The notes under the pieces: model-generated
Seen by the model: only the letters and a program-made list of their open reading frames with translations
Told to the model about the DNA's origin: nothing
Database searches by the model: none
Made by a program: the position numbers and the translations under genes
Shown here: positions 32,401 through 42,322 of the stretch, piece after piece
Layout: each line of letters starts with the position of its first letter
How positions within the stretch are numbered: position 1 is the first letter of the stretch
Assembly: GCF_052857255.1 (NCBI RefSeq)
Contig: NC_135504.1
Location: 134,590,929-134,654,928 of the forward strand
Length of the DNA stretch: 64,000 bases
Direction of reading: 5' to 3'
DNA from: Amblyomma americanum
Lineage: Eukaryota > Arthropoda > Arachnida > Ixodida > Ixodidae

Positions 32401-32720
32401 ATGATGGCTGACCCCAAGAAAATGGCCAATAGGAGGTCCAGCAAGAAAACTACAAATACGAAATTTAACACCAGGACCAGGTACATAAACATTAAAGGCG
32501 GTAAAAAGAGAGCGAAGTGGTTGGAATTAGAACACCAGTTAAAAGACATAGAAGTAGGTGTATACGCGCTATGCGAGACAGGTCTCATGGATCTAAAAGA
32601 TCCACTGTTTATTGATGGCTACGTCTGGTAACGGAGCAACAGGACAACGGAGAGGAAGGGAGGAGTAGGGATGCTGATACATCAAAGTACAAATTTGCAA
32701 ATAATAAAATAAACTTGCAG
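32401..32720 (+). pseudogene. start of LINE ORF2 endonuclease
   Basis: Begins with a basic leader (KKMANRRSSKKTTNTKF) and reads RYINIKGGKKRAKWLELEHQ, VGVYALCETGLMDL and FIDGYVW. The block ALCETGL carries the catalytic Glu region of APE-type endonucleases. After a stop it continues with GGVGMLIHQSTNLQ and ends at the junction with gypsy D. Confidence 0.6.
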
Positions 32721-32751
32721 AGAACATGTGTGGGTATGAGGTGGAATTGCC

Positions 32752-33320
32752 AGTTAAAAGAGAAGCTCCATGCTCTCACCAACTTTCGCGAACCTACTTC
32801 TCTTAAAGAGCTCCGAAGCTTCGTTGGCCTGTGCTGATATTTTCGCCGCTTTGCGTGAAACTTCGCCTCTATCATTGCACCGCTTCGAAGCTCCTGAATT
32901 GACGCGCCGACCTATCTGCTTGAAACTCAGCCTGCGACGATGCTCTTGCAACGCTCCGCCGTCTTTTGAGTTTACCACAGATCCTTTGCCAATACGACCC
33001 CAGTGCGCCAACCGACGCCAGCGGCGTAGACCTGGGAGCCGTCCTTGCCCAGCGTAGGGCCGGCTTTTCCGAATACGTTGTTGCTTACGCCAGTCGTACG
33101 CTCACAACAGTTGAATATAACTACACCGTTATGGAAAAGGAGTGCCTCGCCATAGTGTGGGCATAAAAAAAATTTCAACCTTTCCTCTATTGCCGCCCTT
33201 AGTCGTTGTTACTAACCACTAGGCACTCTGCCGGTTAGCTACCCTCAAAGACCCTTCTGGATGCCTCGGACGCTGGGTCTTTCGTCTTCGAGAATACGGA
33301 AATCAACGTCATATATTGAT
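32752..33320 (+). pseudogene. gypsy D RT end and RNase H
   Basis: HALTNFREPTSLKELRSFVG is the connection after [22 protein letters not shown] and [20 protein letters not shown] (32966-33166) form the RNase H core, with the GAVL and EKECL signatures. Stops and frameshifts separate them. Confidence 0.7.
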
Positions 33321-34690
33321 TGGGCGGCAGACAGTTCGACGCTGACACTTTGTCGCGCTCACTTCTGCCATCCCCTACGCCCTCTTCGTCATTGTCCGCC
33401 ACAACTACGGCCGCGCTCACTGCCACGGACCTCCCAAGAAAACAGCGTCAAGCTCCATGGATTTCTTCTCTCCTCGATGTCCTCAATGCGCAGTCTACGG
33501 CTTCGTTCCCTCAGGCCCTTCCTCGTCAAGCTTCTCATTTCACGACTTGCGCCTCATTTCTATATCGCCACAACTATCACCCAGATGGCCGCAAATGGCT
33601 CTTGGTGATTTCTCGCCAGCTTCGCTCTCAAGTTTGTGCGCATCACCATTCCGGCCCACAAAGGGCTCATGCTGGATCACTGAAAACTTATGAAAGTTTG
33701 CCACAGCGATACTACTGGCGTGGAATGTTCTAATGTGCTTGCCGTTATACACGCTCATGCACTGCCTGTCAGCGGCGGAAGTCCACTCCTCGCCGCTCCG
33801 CCGGCCCGTTACAACCATTGCCTTGCCCAGCTGGCCCCTTCGATTTGCGTTTGACTCGATCTAAATGGTCATCCTCCATCTACGCCTGCCGGGAAGCTAT
33901 GGATTATAGCCGCCGTGGACCACCTCACTAGGTAGGCGGAGACGGCAGCCCTGCCCTCGGCTAGTGCTCGTGGTGTCGCTTCCTTCCTCTTTCATGTATT
34001 TCACCGTGCGTCACGGAGCCCCTCGGGAACTCCTCAGTGACCGCGACTGTGTTTTCTTATCTGAAGTCGTTCACGAGCTACTGGGTGCGTGCCACAAAGT
34101 TCATCGCAAGACCACTGCCTAAAATTTCCAAACCAACGGCCTCACTGAACGATTCAACCGCAAATAGGAGACATGCTTGCCATGTACGTTTCCTCCGACG
34201 CCTGCATTTGGGATCAAGTTCTTCTGTTCGTCACTTAAGCATGCAATTCTGCTTCTCAAGCCGCAACCGGTTTTTCTCCGTTCTTTCTTTTATATGTCCG
34301 TGAACCTTCTTGTCTCCTGGTAACCATCCTTCCCTGCAACTCGGCAACTCGAAACGCACTTTCCTGTGTGACGTTGCCCGTGATTCCTGAGCACTGCCGC
34401 CAGCAGACTCGCTCGTTAACTTGTACCACTCCAAGTGTCCGCACTTATGCGAGTGACCGCGGCCAACGCGCCCGTGACTTTCCCACTGACTCGCTCGTCT
34501 ATCTGTCTGTGCTGTCGATTTCGAAGTTTTCGGTTAAGTACCTCTGCCCTTACCTTGTCTTGGAGCGCATGTCATTGAACTGCGCCGTCGAGGCAATGAC
34601 CCCCTCTTCGGAGCCCCACTGTCGGGGCACCAAAATTGTTCATGTCAGCCGGCTGAAGCCATACTACTGGCCCCTTGTCTTCTCTTCACC
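33320..34690 (+). pseudogene. gypsy D integrase and linker
   Basis: The linker and zinc-finger region reads GRQFDADTLSRSLLP, ASFLYRHNYHPDGRKWLL, HHHSGPQRAHAGSLKTY and QRYYWRGMF (33320-33733). The catalytic core follows in broken frames. The C-terminal domain (34368-34690) has CRGTKIVHVSRLKPYY, the end of the DNA-binding domain. Multiple frameshifts. Confidence 0.7.
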
Positions 34691-34871
34691 TTCAGTCACC
34701 AGGATGGCTCCCTCTTGTCACGCGGGCAGTTGCAATGAACAAGACAGTGCGCGAACACCAACGACGATGGAGAGGTTTGGGCGGCCTCAGCAAGCGGCTG
34801 CCTTGCGTGTTTAGGACTCGAGCTCGCTCTTGAGGTCCGGACTGGTGCCGCCGCTAATGGTGCACTATATA

Positions 34872-35092
34872 TAGTTTGGGGTTCATGGGGGTTCATTCTA
34901 TGAGGGACGCCGTAGTGAAAGGATCCGGAAAATTCGACCACCTGGGGTTTTTTAACGTTCACTGACATCGCACAGTACACGGGCCTCTAAAATTTCGCCT
35001 CGATCGAAATTCCGCCGCCTCGGCCTCGATCGAACCCGCGTTTTTCGGGCCAGCAGCCGAGCGCCATAACCACTCAGCCACCGCGACGGCTG
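34872..35092 (-). mobile_element. tRNA-derived SINE (family 2)
   Basis: The head on the minus strand near 35092 has GGTGGCTGAGTGGTTATGGC (A box) and a GGGTTCGATCGAGG-type B box. The body carries GATGTCAGTGAACGTTAAAA and GTCGAATTTTCCGGATCC. Same family as 26585 and 38612. Confidence 0.75.
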
Positions 35093-35096
35093 GTGC

Positions 35097-35118
35097 ACTA
35101 TATATATATATATATATA
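35097..35118. repeat. (TA)n microsatellite
   Basis: Short TA tract between the SINE head and the 5'-truncated PLE1. PLE copies here repeatedly adjoin (TA)n. Confidence 0.8.
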
Positions 35119-35178
35119 CACATCGCGAAAGCTTTAATTCCGTTACATTCAAGTCCAGGACGTTTTTATCTTCTTCCA

Positions 35179-36731
35179 ATGATTCATAAAGAAAACAATC
35201 CGGGAAGACCAATTGTCTCTGGAATTGGAACCGTTGCTGAAAACATCTCGAGTTATGTCGACAGCCTCATCAGGGATATCCCTCCCTTATATCCTTCCTA
35301 TGTTAAGGACACCGCCCATTTTTTTAGTGAAATTCTCGACTTTATCATTCCAGATCATTTGCTACTAGTGACCGTGGATGTCGCTTCACTGTGCACCAAT
35401 ATACCGCATGCTGATGGCATCAACGCAGTCGTCTATGCTTATGAGCGCTTAGAATCTAAACAACCGGTTGAAGGAAGCACACTTGCAGAGATATTAAAAC
35501 TGATACTTCAGTTGAATAACTTCTAGTTTAATGGCCAGCACTACGTGCAAATAAGTGGAACGTCAATGGGAACCAAAATTGGACCAAATTATGCTAATAT
35601 ATTCATGGCTGTGCTTGAGACGAAATTCCTCAACACCTCTCATTTTAAATCAATATTTTACAGAAGATTCTTCGATGACATGTTTATGGTCTGGACATAT
35701 GGTGAAGAAAATCTCACTAAGTTTATTTCGGACTTCAACACCACTCATCCTAACATCTCGTTTTCCTCGTCGTATTCAGTCTCGACAATGAATTTTCTTG
35801 ACGTCCAGGTGACAGTCACGAAGAACAAAATTGAGACAACAGTCTACAGAAAACCCACAGACCGACACCAGTACCTACACCACCAGAGCAGTCACACTCG
35901 CCATTGTAAAACATCCATTCGCTTACAGTGAGTCCCTACGTTTCCGTAGGATTTGCTCTAAAGAAGGCGACTTTGAATCAAACTGCGAGCAAATCCGTGT
36001 GCACCTAGCACGACAGAGGCACCCATTGTCAGGCATCGACGATTCAGTCAAGAAAGCTTCAAAGCATGACCGGCGCGAACTCATAAATGGCAAAAAGCAG
36101 CCACGCCCGTACTATCAAGTCAATCTGGTCCTTACCCATTCGGCTTCAAAGCCCAATGTTAGCACAATTCTTAAAGAACACCACAACATCCTTCAACGGA
36201 GTGAAAAGATGAAAGAAGTTATCCCTGATTCCCCACGTGTTGTGTATAGGCGCGCAAGGAACATCCGGGATATGATAACATCGTCTACAATCGGCAACCG
36301 TAGCTTCAGAGGATCCGCGCCATGCAGTAAACCTAGGTGCAAACTCTCTCCGATGATGACAACAACAACCAGTGCTAAAAGCACAGCGTCATCCTTCTCA
36401 TTTCAGATAAAAGGTAACTTTTCATGCGACAGCGCTAATGTTGTCTACCTGCTGGAATGTGGCACCTGTAAAGCGCAGTACGTAGGGCAAACAGTTACAC
36501 CGTTCAGAACTCGCATCAACAACCACAGATCACATGTGCGGACACCCAGCCAAATCTCCCTCTTTCAAAAAACATCAACAACCTTGGGCACCCATTCGAT
36601 AACTTTACAGCTATTGTACTCCAATCGGGGTTCAAAACAAATTATGACCGCGAGAGCTGTGAATCGTACCTGATTCACAAATTTAACACAGTCTCGAGCA
36701 GCATTAACGAAACAGTAGGCCGGCTATCATG
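35179..36731 (+). pseudogene. PLE1 reverse transcriptase and GIY-YIG endonuclease
   Basis: RT blocks: HKENNPGRPIVSGIGT, LLLVTVDVASLCTNIPHADG (motif A), then an in-frame TAG at 35524-35526, HYVQISGTSMGTKIGPNYAN (motif B) and FYRRFFDDMFMVW (motif C, Asp-Asp kept). STMNFLDVQV and YRKPTDRHQYL follow. A frameshift near 35920 leads into RRICSKEGDF and a linker. The endonuclease reads NVVYLLECGTCKAQYVGQT with RTRINNHRSH; a second frameshift near 36560 leads to the true C-terminus at 36731. RT and endonuclease cooperate in target-primed copying. Three lesions make it inactive. Confidence 0.8.
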
Positions 36732-37239
36732 ATTACACACTCAATAGATGTAACAAATAGTTATCCCAGACTCGTAGAATAATAATTATCCCAGACTCAT
36801 AGAACGGGCGGCAGCATGCATAACAAGCATAGCTTCCAACGTGTTTTCCTTTTTTCACTTGCATTGTCCCCATTTTTTTCACTTGAATTGTCCCACATTT
36901 GCTGCTATTTTCTTTCCCTTTTTTATTATTATTCTAATCTTGTATTGTCGCGCATTGTATTATATTGTCAGCCATTTGCTGTTATCCCCCCTCATTTTTT
37001 TGCTGTCATGTCGGTCTTCGCTTCATACATTGATGAACTGCCGTGGTGACCATTACATTGTTTACTCGGAATGGTCATTTGTCTTGGGGTAGATTGTACT
37101 TGCGACTCATTGCAGTTCGTTTCCGGGGTTGGATTTACTGTTAGCCTTGTCTTTTTTTTGTATCTGTATGTGTGTGTACGGAGTGCCCATCTAAGGATTG
37201 ATTAGGAACCTGTATTTTTTTATTTCTCTCGTGTTGCCA

Positions 37240-37800
37240 CAAACCTTGTCTGAATGGATATTTCCAAGTCTTGTACAATGGCTCTTCTTTCCTTTTTTCC
37301 CTGATTTTCTTTCTTTTTTCTTATTCTTTTTCTCTTTTTTTTTCTCTTCTTTCTTTAGAGGCCTCGTTGGCATTCCTCTTTACCCCCCTACCAGTTCCTC
37401 TGGAATGTTGCCTTTGCTTGTACAGGGGTCAAGCCCTTCACGCTTGTCACCAAAATGCGCTCTTCACGCCTTTCGAAGGCAACCCTGATGTGTGGAAAAG
37501 AATCACCCCCCCTTTTTTATGTCCTATTTTCTATTTTCTCATGTTTCCACCACCCTTCTCTGAATGCATATCACCAAGCCTTGTACAATGGCTCTTCTTT
37601 CCTTTTTTCACTACTTTCTTCCTTTTTCCTTTTTTTCTTTTTTTTCTTAATTAGAGGCCTCGTTTGCATTCCTCTTTACTCCCCCTCCTCCCACTACCAG
37701 TTTCTCTGCAATGTTGCTTCCTCCTTGTACAGTGGTCGAGCCCTTCACGCTTGTCACCAAAATGCGGCGAGGAGCGACACCTCAAGGGCCTTTCCAAGGC
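37240..37800 (+). repeat. tandem duplication in the PLE1 3' region
   Basis: A unit of about 300 bases occurs twice (about 37244-37500 and 37560-37800), each with CTTGTACAATGGCTCTTCTT, a pyrimidine-rich stretch, TAGAGGCCTCGTT(T/G)GCATTC and CCCTTCACGCTTGTCACC. The copies have diverged in the T-rich portions. No coding function. Confidence 0.7.
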
Positions 37801-38209
37801 AGCCCGGAGGTGGTGGAAAAGAATCTGCCCCTTTTTTATATTTTGATCATCTTAATCTTTTTTATTCTTTTGTTATTAAAAAAATTTTCGTCCCCGTGGG
37901 AACACCTGCATTCAGGTTAGGAGACGCCTTCTTAGATTGTCACCGATTCTCTCTCTCCATTTGTAAAAAAAATTTTGTTTTTCATGGTCTCTTCCCTCCC
38001 CCCCCCCCTAATTTTTTGAACTCGTGCTTTGCTGTAAACTTTGTACCTCGCGCACGCTTTATAAAAGCTGCGTGTTTCAAACGCTGCACTACACTCGAAA
38101 AAGGGTGGTCCTCCAGCCGAAACGTCGTGAATTAAATCCTATTATGTTTCTTCAATTTATGGTGATTTTATATTATATTGACCAAATCAGCTGCCAGAAA
38201 TCACATTTG

Positions 38210-38210
38210 G

Positions 38211-38275
<65 letters not shown>
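38210..38275. repeat. (TA)n microsatellite
   Basis: Long TA tract with a few interruptions, next to the palindrome of PLE termini. Confidence 0.9.
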
Positions 38276-38276
<1 letters not shown>

Positions 38277-38290
38277 CTATATATATATAT

Positions 38291-38343
38291 AGATTGTTTT
38301 GAAAGGGCGTTTCGGACAGAGCCTGTCTTTTCTCAAGAATATA

Positions 38344-38385
<42 letters not shown>

Positions 38386-38438
38386 TATATTCTTGAGAAA
38401 AGACAGGCTCTGTCCGAAACGCCCTTTCAAAACAATCT
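38291..38438. repeat. palindrome of two PLE terminal segments around (TA)n
   Basis: AGATTGTTTTGAAAGGGCG at 38291 is the exact reverse complement of the segment ending at 38438. The arms, about 60 bases, meet at a (TA)n centre. The right arm continues to 38510 and matches the PLE terminal repeat at 42185-42300 (GAGAAA-GACAGGCTC, TTTACGTTTATCTTTCT). It is thus a head-to-head pair of PLE ends. Confidence 0.8.
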
Positions 38439-38510
38439 ATGGCAAAATGAAGTGTTTCCAACTTTGCATTTTCCTTCCAGCTAACATTTACGTTTATCTT
38501 TCTATACAAC

Positions 38511-38867
<357 letters not shown>

Positions 38868-38870
<3 letters not shown>

Positions 38871-39095
38871 GGGAGCCAACAGTCACCGAAACCAAGGTGC
38901 ATAGGGGAACGTTATTTTTTTTAATGTGTTATGCTTATTAGTGGCATAATAATACTTAGATTAATAAATCGCTTCAAGAAAATTACGTATAAAGCAGCAG
39001 AAAAAACAACCATGCCGCCGGTGGGATCCGAACCCACGACCTCCGAATATCGCGTCCGGTGCTCTTACCAACTGAGCTACGGCGACGGCTGTCCA
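38868..39095 (-). mobile_element. tRNA-derived SINE (family 3) with well-kept tRNA head
   Basis: On the minus strand (about 39088-39014) the sequence folds as a tRNA. The acceptor stem is GTCGCCG/CGGCGGC, the D arm GCTCAGTTGGTAAGAGC, and the T arm GTGGGTTCGGATCCCAC. The anticodon loop CGCGATA lacks the invariant U33, and there is a SINE body downstream ending at GACTGTTGGCTCCCTTCAT plus TA repeats. A second head lies at 39476, so this is a SINE and not a tRNA gene. Confidence 0.7.
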
Positions 39096-39317
39096 ATCTG
39101 CTGCTCTCGTGGTTATTTATGTTTACTGGGTGTAAGCGAGCCTTGAGAGTGTTCACCAGCGCCACCCTCGACCATAGCGGCGGACGTAGCACGTCCTGTA
39201 ATACCGCGAGCGTGACGTAGAACGTCATCTAACGGCGAGGGCGGAAACTGTGCGAGAGCCCTCTTATGCTACCTATGGCATCAAGACTGCCAGAACCGAG
39301 ACCCTCTTTTAAGCTAT

Positions 39318-39730
39318 TAGCAGACAAGTTAAAGGAAATGAGGGGCCCGTTTGATAAATTTATGAAGGGAGCCAACAGTCACCGAAACCAAGGTGCATAG
39401 GGGAACGTTATTTTTTTTTTTATTGTGTTATGCTTATTAGTGGGATAGTAATAGTTAGATTAATAAATCGCTTAAAGAGCTCAGTTGGTAAGAGCACCGG
39501 ACGCGATATTCGGAGGTCGTGGGTTCGGATCCCACCTGCAGCATGGTTGTTTTTTCTGCTGCTTTATAAGTAATTTTCTTTAAGCGATTTTTTAATTAAG
39601 TATTATTATCCCACTAATAAGCATAACACATTAAAAAAAATAACGTTCCCCTATGCACCTTGGTTTCGGTGACTGTTGGCTCCCTTCATAAATTTGTCAA
39701 ACGGGCCCCTCATTTCCTTTAGCTTGTCTG

Positions 39731-39735
<5 letters not shown>
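39318..39735. repeat. fold-back of SINE family 3
   Basis: The left arm (39318-39478) carries the SINE tail in one orientation and the right arm (39575-39735) carries it inverted, with the tRNA-like head (39476-39545) in the loop. Arms of about 160 bases share TAGCAGACAAG...TTTATGAAGGGAGCC and differ by a few substitutions and A-run lengths. The transcript would fold into a long hairpin. Confidence 0.8.

Positions 39736-39822
<87 letters not shown>
39733..39822. repeat. (TA)n microsatellite
   Basis: About 45 TA units; the target in which the following inverted-repeat element sits. Confidence 0.95.
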
Positions 39823-39825
<3 letters not shown>

Positions 39826-40549
39826 TGTTGTGCGTTTTTATCGTGAACACTAAAAAATTTCCCCGCCTCAACCGCTGGCTCGTTTGCCGTGAAACTGCAC
39901 GCAGAGCATGCGTATTATGGTAACTTTTGTATCGTAGCAAGTTTCACAACGGTGCTTATTTAGTTGAGCCGTGCATGATGCGAAAACGTAATCGTCTACG
40001 TAGAGATCGGCAACCAAAACCCGCAGACGACGCTTTTTCGCTGAAGGGCGGCGGTCGCGCCATCTGTTTTGGGCAGTGGAAACCGTAACAAGGCCGCCGA
40101 GGCGAACATTGCAAACAATATTCTTTAAAAGCTAAAGCCTCGTTGAATCATTTGTTCTGATATTTTCCGCTTAATTAGTCGAAAATGTTGTAAGCGCTTC
40201 AGTAGAAGCAGACGAAACGACAGGAACGGCATATTCAAACGGCCCGCGCTCCTTGCAACGCTCTCCTCGACGGCCTTGTCTTGACGCTTTGCGCTACCGC
40301 AAACAGGTGGCGCCACTGCCGCCCTTCAGCGAAAAAGCGTCGTCTGCGGGTTTTGGTTGCCGATCTCTACGTAGACGATTATGTTTTCGCATCATGCACG
40401 GCTCAGCTAAGTAAGTACCGTTGTCAAACTTCCTACGATGCAAAAGTTACCATAATACGCAAGCTCTGTGTGCAGTTTCATCGCAAATGAACCAGCGGTT
40501 GAGGCGGGGAAACTTTTGAAAGTCTTCACGATAAAAACGCACAATACTG
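39823..40549. mobile_element. 727-bp long-inverted-repeat element in TA (MITE-like)
   Basis: Starts TA-CAGTGTTGTGCG and ends CGCACAATACTG-TA. The terminal arms of about 240 bases each (39823-40062, 40306-40549) are reverse complements with few differences. The spacer of about 245 bases has no coding capacity. CAGT termini next to a TA dinucleotide are the style of Tc1/mariner-derived non-autonomous elements. Insertion in a TA tract prevents proof of a target duplication. Confidence 0.75.
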
Positions 40550-40561
40550 TATATATATATT

Positions 40562-40650
40562 TGTAAAGCTGAGAAACGCTCCATATAGACAGAGATTTAT
40601 TTTAAGCCCAGGTTTCGGACGGAGCCTCGCCTTTCTCAAGACTGAAGTTA
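40562..40650 (-). repeat. PLE terminal-repeat fragment, inverted
   Basis: The reverse complement reads TTCAGTCTTGAGAAAGG, CTCCGTCCGAAACC and AAAATAAATCTCTGTC, matching 42173-42245. It is inverted relative to PLE2 just downstream, as at 38291. Confidence 0.75.
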
Positions 40651-40696
40651 TAGTGGTCTTTCTCTCCTTCTTAAGGAGTTGGCATTGGCACACTTT

Positions 40697-40768
40697 CATT
40701 TCGTTTCGTTTTATTTCCTTAAAGGGCCCATGACTGCGGTCATTGGCCCTTCACCAATAACCCGAGTA
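40697..40768 (-). repeat. short LINE 3' end
   Basis: The minus strand reads GTGAAGGGCCAATGACCGCA, GGCCCTTTAAGGAAATAAAA and a (CGAAA)n-like tail, resembling the CR1/L2-like 3' end at 20680. It cuts off the 5' part of PLE2. Confidence 0.5.
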
Positions 40769-40769
40769 A

Positions 40770-42184
40770 CGTAAACAAAATCCTCAAAAAACATTTCAAT
40801 GTTCTCGAACAAAGCGAGCGCCTCGCAAGAATTTTCACAGCTCCCCCTCACGCAGTGTACAGACTTCTGAAAAACATTCGAAAAATGTTAATACACTGAA
40901 AAACATTAACCAGCCGGTTTTGGGGTGCCGACCATGTCGAAAAATAGATCCCAGGTCTGCAAACACATACAAACATCAAGCTGTGCAGTAAGCACAGCTT
41001 CAGGCTTCAAATGGAAAATTAATGGCAACACTTGATTGTGATTTCTGCAACGTAACATATACCCTAGAATGCAGTGTGTGCAGAATGCAGTACATTGCCC
41101 AGACCGTTAACCCTCTACGAATTCGGTTTAATAACACCCGCGCGTATCTTATTCCTACCCAATCTCCCCTTGTCAAAACACATTAATGACAAAAACCACC
41201 CATTTGATGCAATTAAGTTAACTGTCCTACAGGGTGACTTCCACAACATCCGGGAAAAAGAGCAACGCGAGTCGTACTTTATTTACAAATTTGGAACAAT
41301 TCCTCATGGCAATTTTGAAACTCCTGCTGTATTGTACTCCATCCGCCCCTTGCAGAGCCAGTGCAGACCTTTCGGCTGCCGGCTTGACATACCTCGGTCT
41401 TTTCTCGCCAGCGGAATCTTTTTCAAGCTTCGCCCATCTGCTTACACAAAGCTCTTGATCCCCAGCCCTATCTTCCCAGTTCAACTATCTTGCCGAGCGG
41501 GGTGGAATTGAAGAATACTTGCTTAAATGCTCCAGCCATTCACATTTGCCCCTGCACGACACTTTCCTAAACTCTGATGTTTTGCTGCCTTTTCTCTTTT
41601 TCTTTTGTGCGTGTCTAGGTGTTTTCGTGCAGAGTGCACGTGTGTCTAGTTAAGCTCACTGCGCCGATGATTCGGCCTTAAATCTTGGTGTCGAAGAGAT
41701 GACGGAAATTCCCTGCCCTGTCTGCATTATCTGTTTTTTTTTGTTTACACCTTTTCGCTGGGGCATGCGAGAGCCCGAGAGTAGTCACCTCTAATTTTTA
41801 TTTGTTGGGCTATTCTGCCACCGTCTGTTTCTGTGCACCTTACTCTCCGCAGCTCTGTTGTCGCCTTGAGGGGTGACTATTATCCACTCCCGCTTCTCGT
41901 TTTTCTTCCTTTTTTTCCCGGGCCGGCTTCCCCTGGCTGCTCAGTGGGCGGCGGGGGAGTGGCCGGGGGGGGGGGGGGGGGGGGGGGGGTAGTGAGCGCG
42001 TTTTTTTTTCTCTGTTCATTTCCTTTTTCTTTTTCTTGTTGTTTGTCTCTCTTTTTCTTCCTTTTCTAGTGTCTTTTTCTTTTCTGCCCATTTACTTTCC
42101 AGCATTTGTTTGCTTGTTGTTTCTTTCATGTGTCGAACGTGCCTGCCAATGTTAACTCCTTAAAAAGAGGATGAAGATCACTGT
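40770..42184 (+). pseudogene. PLE2: linker, GIY-YIG endonuclease and 3' region
   Basis: Reads ILKKHFNVLEQSERLARIFT, then NVTYTLECSVCRMQYIAQTV and LRIRFNNTRAYLIPTQ (the GIY-YIG domain with Gly lost), then FDAIKLTVLQGDFHNIREKE to the C-terminus near 41330. Matches PLE3 at 46050-46800. The non-coding 3' region (41517-42184) is pyrimidine-rich like that of PLE1 and contains a poly-G run. RT is absent. Several stops. Confidence 0.75.
41962..41991 (+). repeat. poly-G run
   Basis: A run of about 30 G in the PLE2 3' region, with quadruplex potential and prone to assembly or length error. Confidence 0.8.
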
Positions 42185-42310
42185 AAATTCAGTCTTGAGA
42201 AAGGACAGGCTCAGTCGAAACGTCGGCTCAAAATAAATCTCTGTCTAATTGAAGCGTTTCCAAAATTTGCAGTTTACTCCTAGCAACCAACTACGTTTAT
42301 CTTTCTGTAC
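42173..42310 (+). repeat. PLE terminal repeat between PLE2 and PLE3
   Basis: TCTTGAGAAAGGACAGGCTC, CGAAACGTCGGCTCAAAATA and ACTACGTTTATCTTTCTGTA recur, inverted or direct, at 38291-38510 and 40562-40650. PLE copies are typically joined as partial tandems through such pseudo-LTRs. Its right edge lies about a dozen bases before the ATG of the esterase-like ORF. Confidence 0.75.
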
Positions 42311-42322
42311 TTAATTTTATCG

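Larger units (their letters stand above)
31000..32751 (+). mobile_element. 5' end of an APE-type LINE with esterase-like ORF1
   Basis: A leader (about 31000-31299) is followed by a decayed ORF1 and the first part of the ORF2 endonuclease, cut off at about 32751 by gypsy D. It sits between inverted gypsy C and D copies. The clade is not settled; the ORF1/ORF2 style occurs in tick CR1-like LINEs. Confidence 0.6.
32752..34700 (+). mobile_element. gypsy D, truncated Ty3/gypsy element
   Basis: The plus strand carries the end of RT, RNase H, and integrase to its C-terminus; gag, protease and most of RT are missing. Peptides such as FSPRCPQCAVYGF and PSGPSSSSFSFHD (out-of-frame shadows) and the real frame are close to those of gypsy C on the opposite strand, so C and D belong to one family in inverted orientation. 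Confidence 0.7.
35120..38130 (+). mobile_element. Penelope-like element PLE1, 5'-truncated
   Basis: RT followed by a GIY-YIG endonuclease in one direction is the signature of Penelope-like elements. The copy lacks its 5' portion and begins in the RT. It is followed by a long pyrimidine-rich 3' region and ends near 38130 with a terminal-repeat-like segment containing CCGAAACGTCGTG. Confidence 0.8.

Noticed and set aside
37198..38135. Phe/Leu/Ser-rich ORFs that look like membrane proteins
   Set aside because: They lie in the pyrimidine-rich, tandemly duplicated 3' region of PLE1; hydrophobicity is a by-product of T-rich DNA. The same holds for 36816-37092 and 41833-42069.
39012..39090. Functional tRNA gene on the minus strand
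   Set aside because: The cloverleaf is good, but the anticodon loop lacks U33, a SINE body follows, and a second copy of the head sits in the fold-back at 39476.
42150..42230. Hammerhead ribozyme in the PLE terminal repeat
   Set aside because: Such ribozymes are known in PLE terminal repeats, and CGAAACGTC is present here and at 38120, but I could not find a convincing CTGATGA box with a pairing helix II at the right distance. A covariance-model search would decide.
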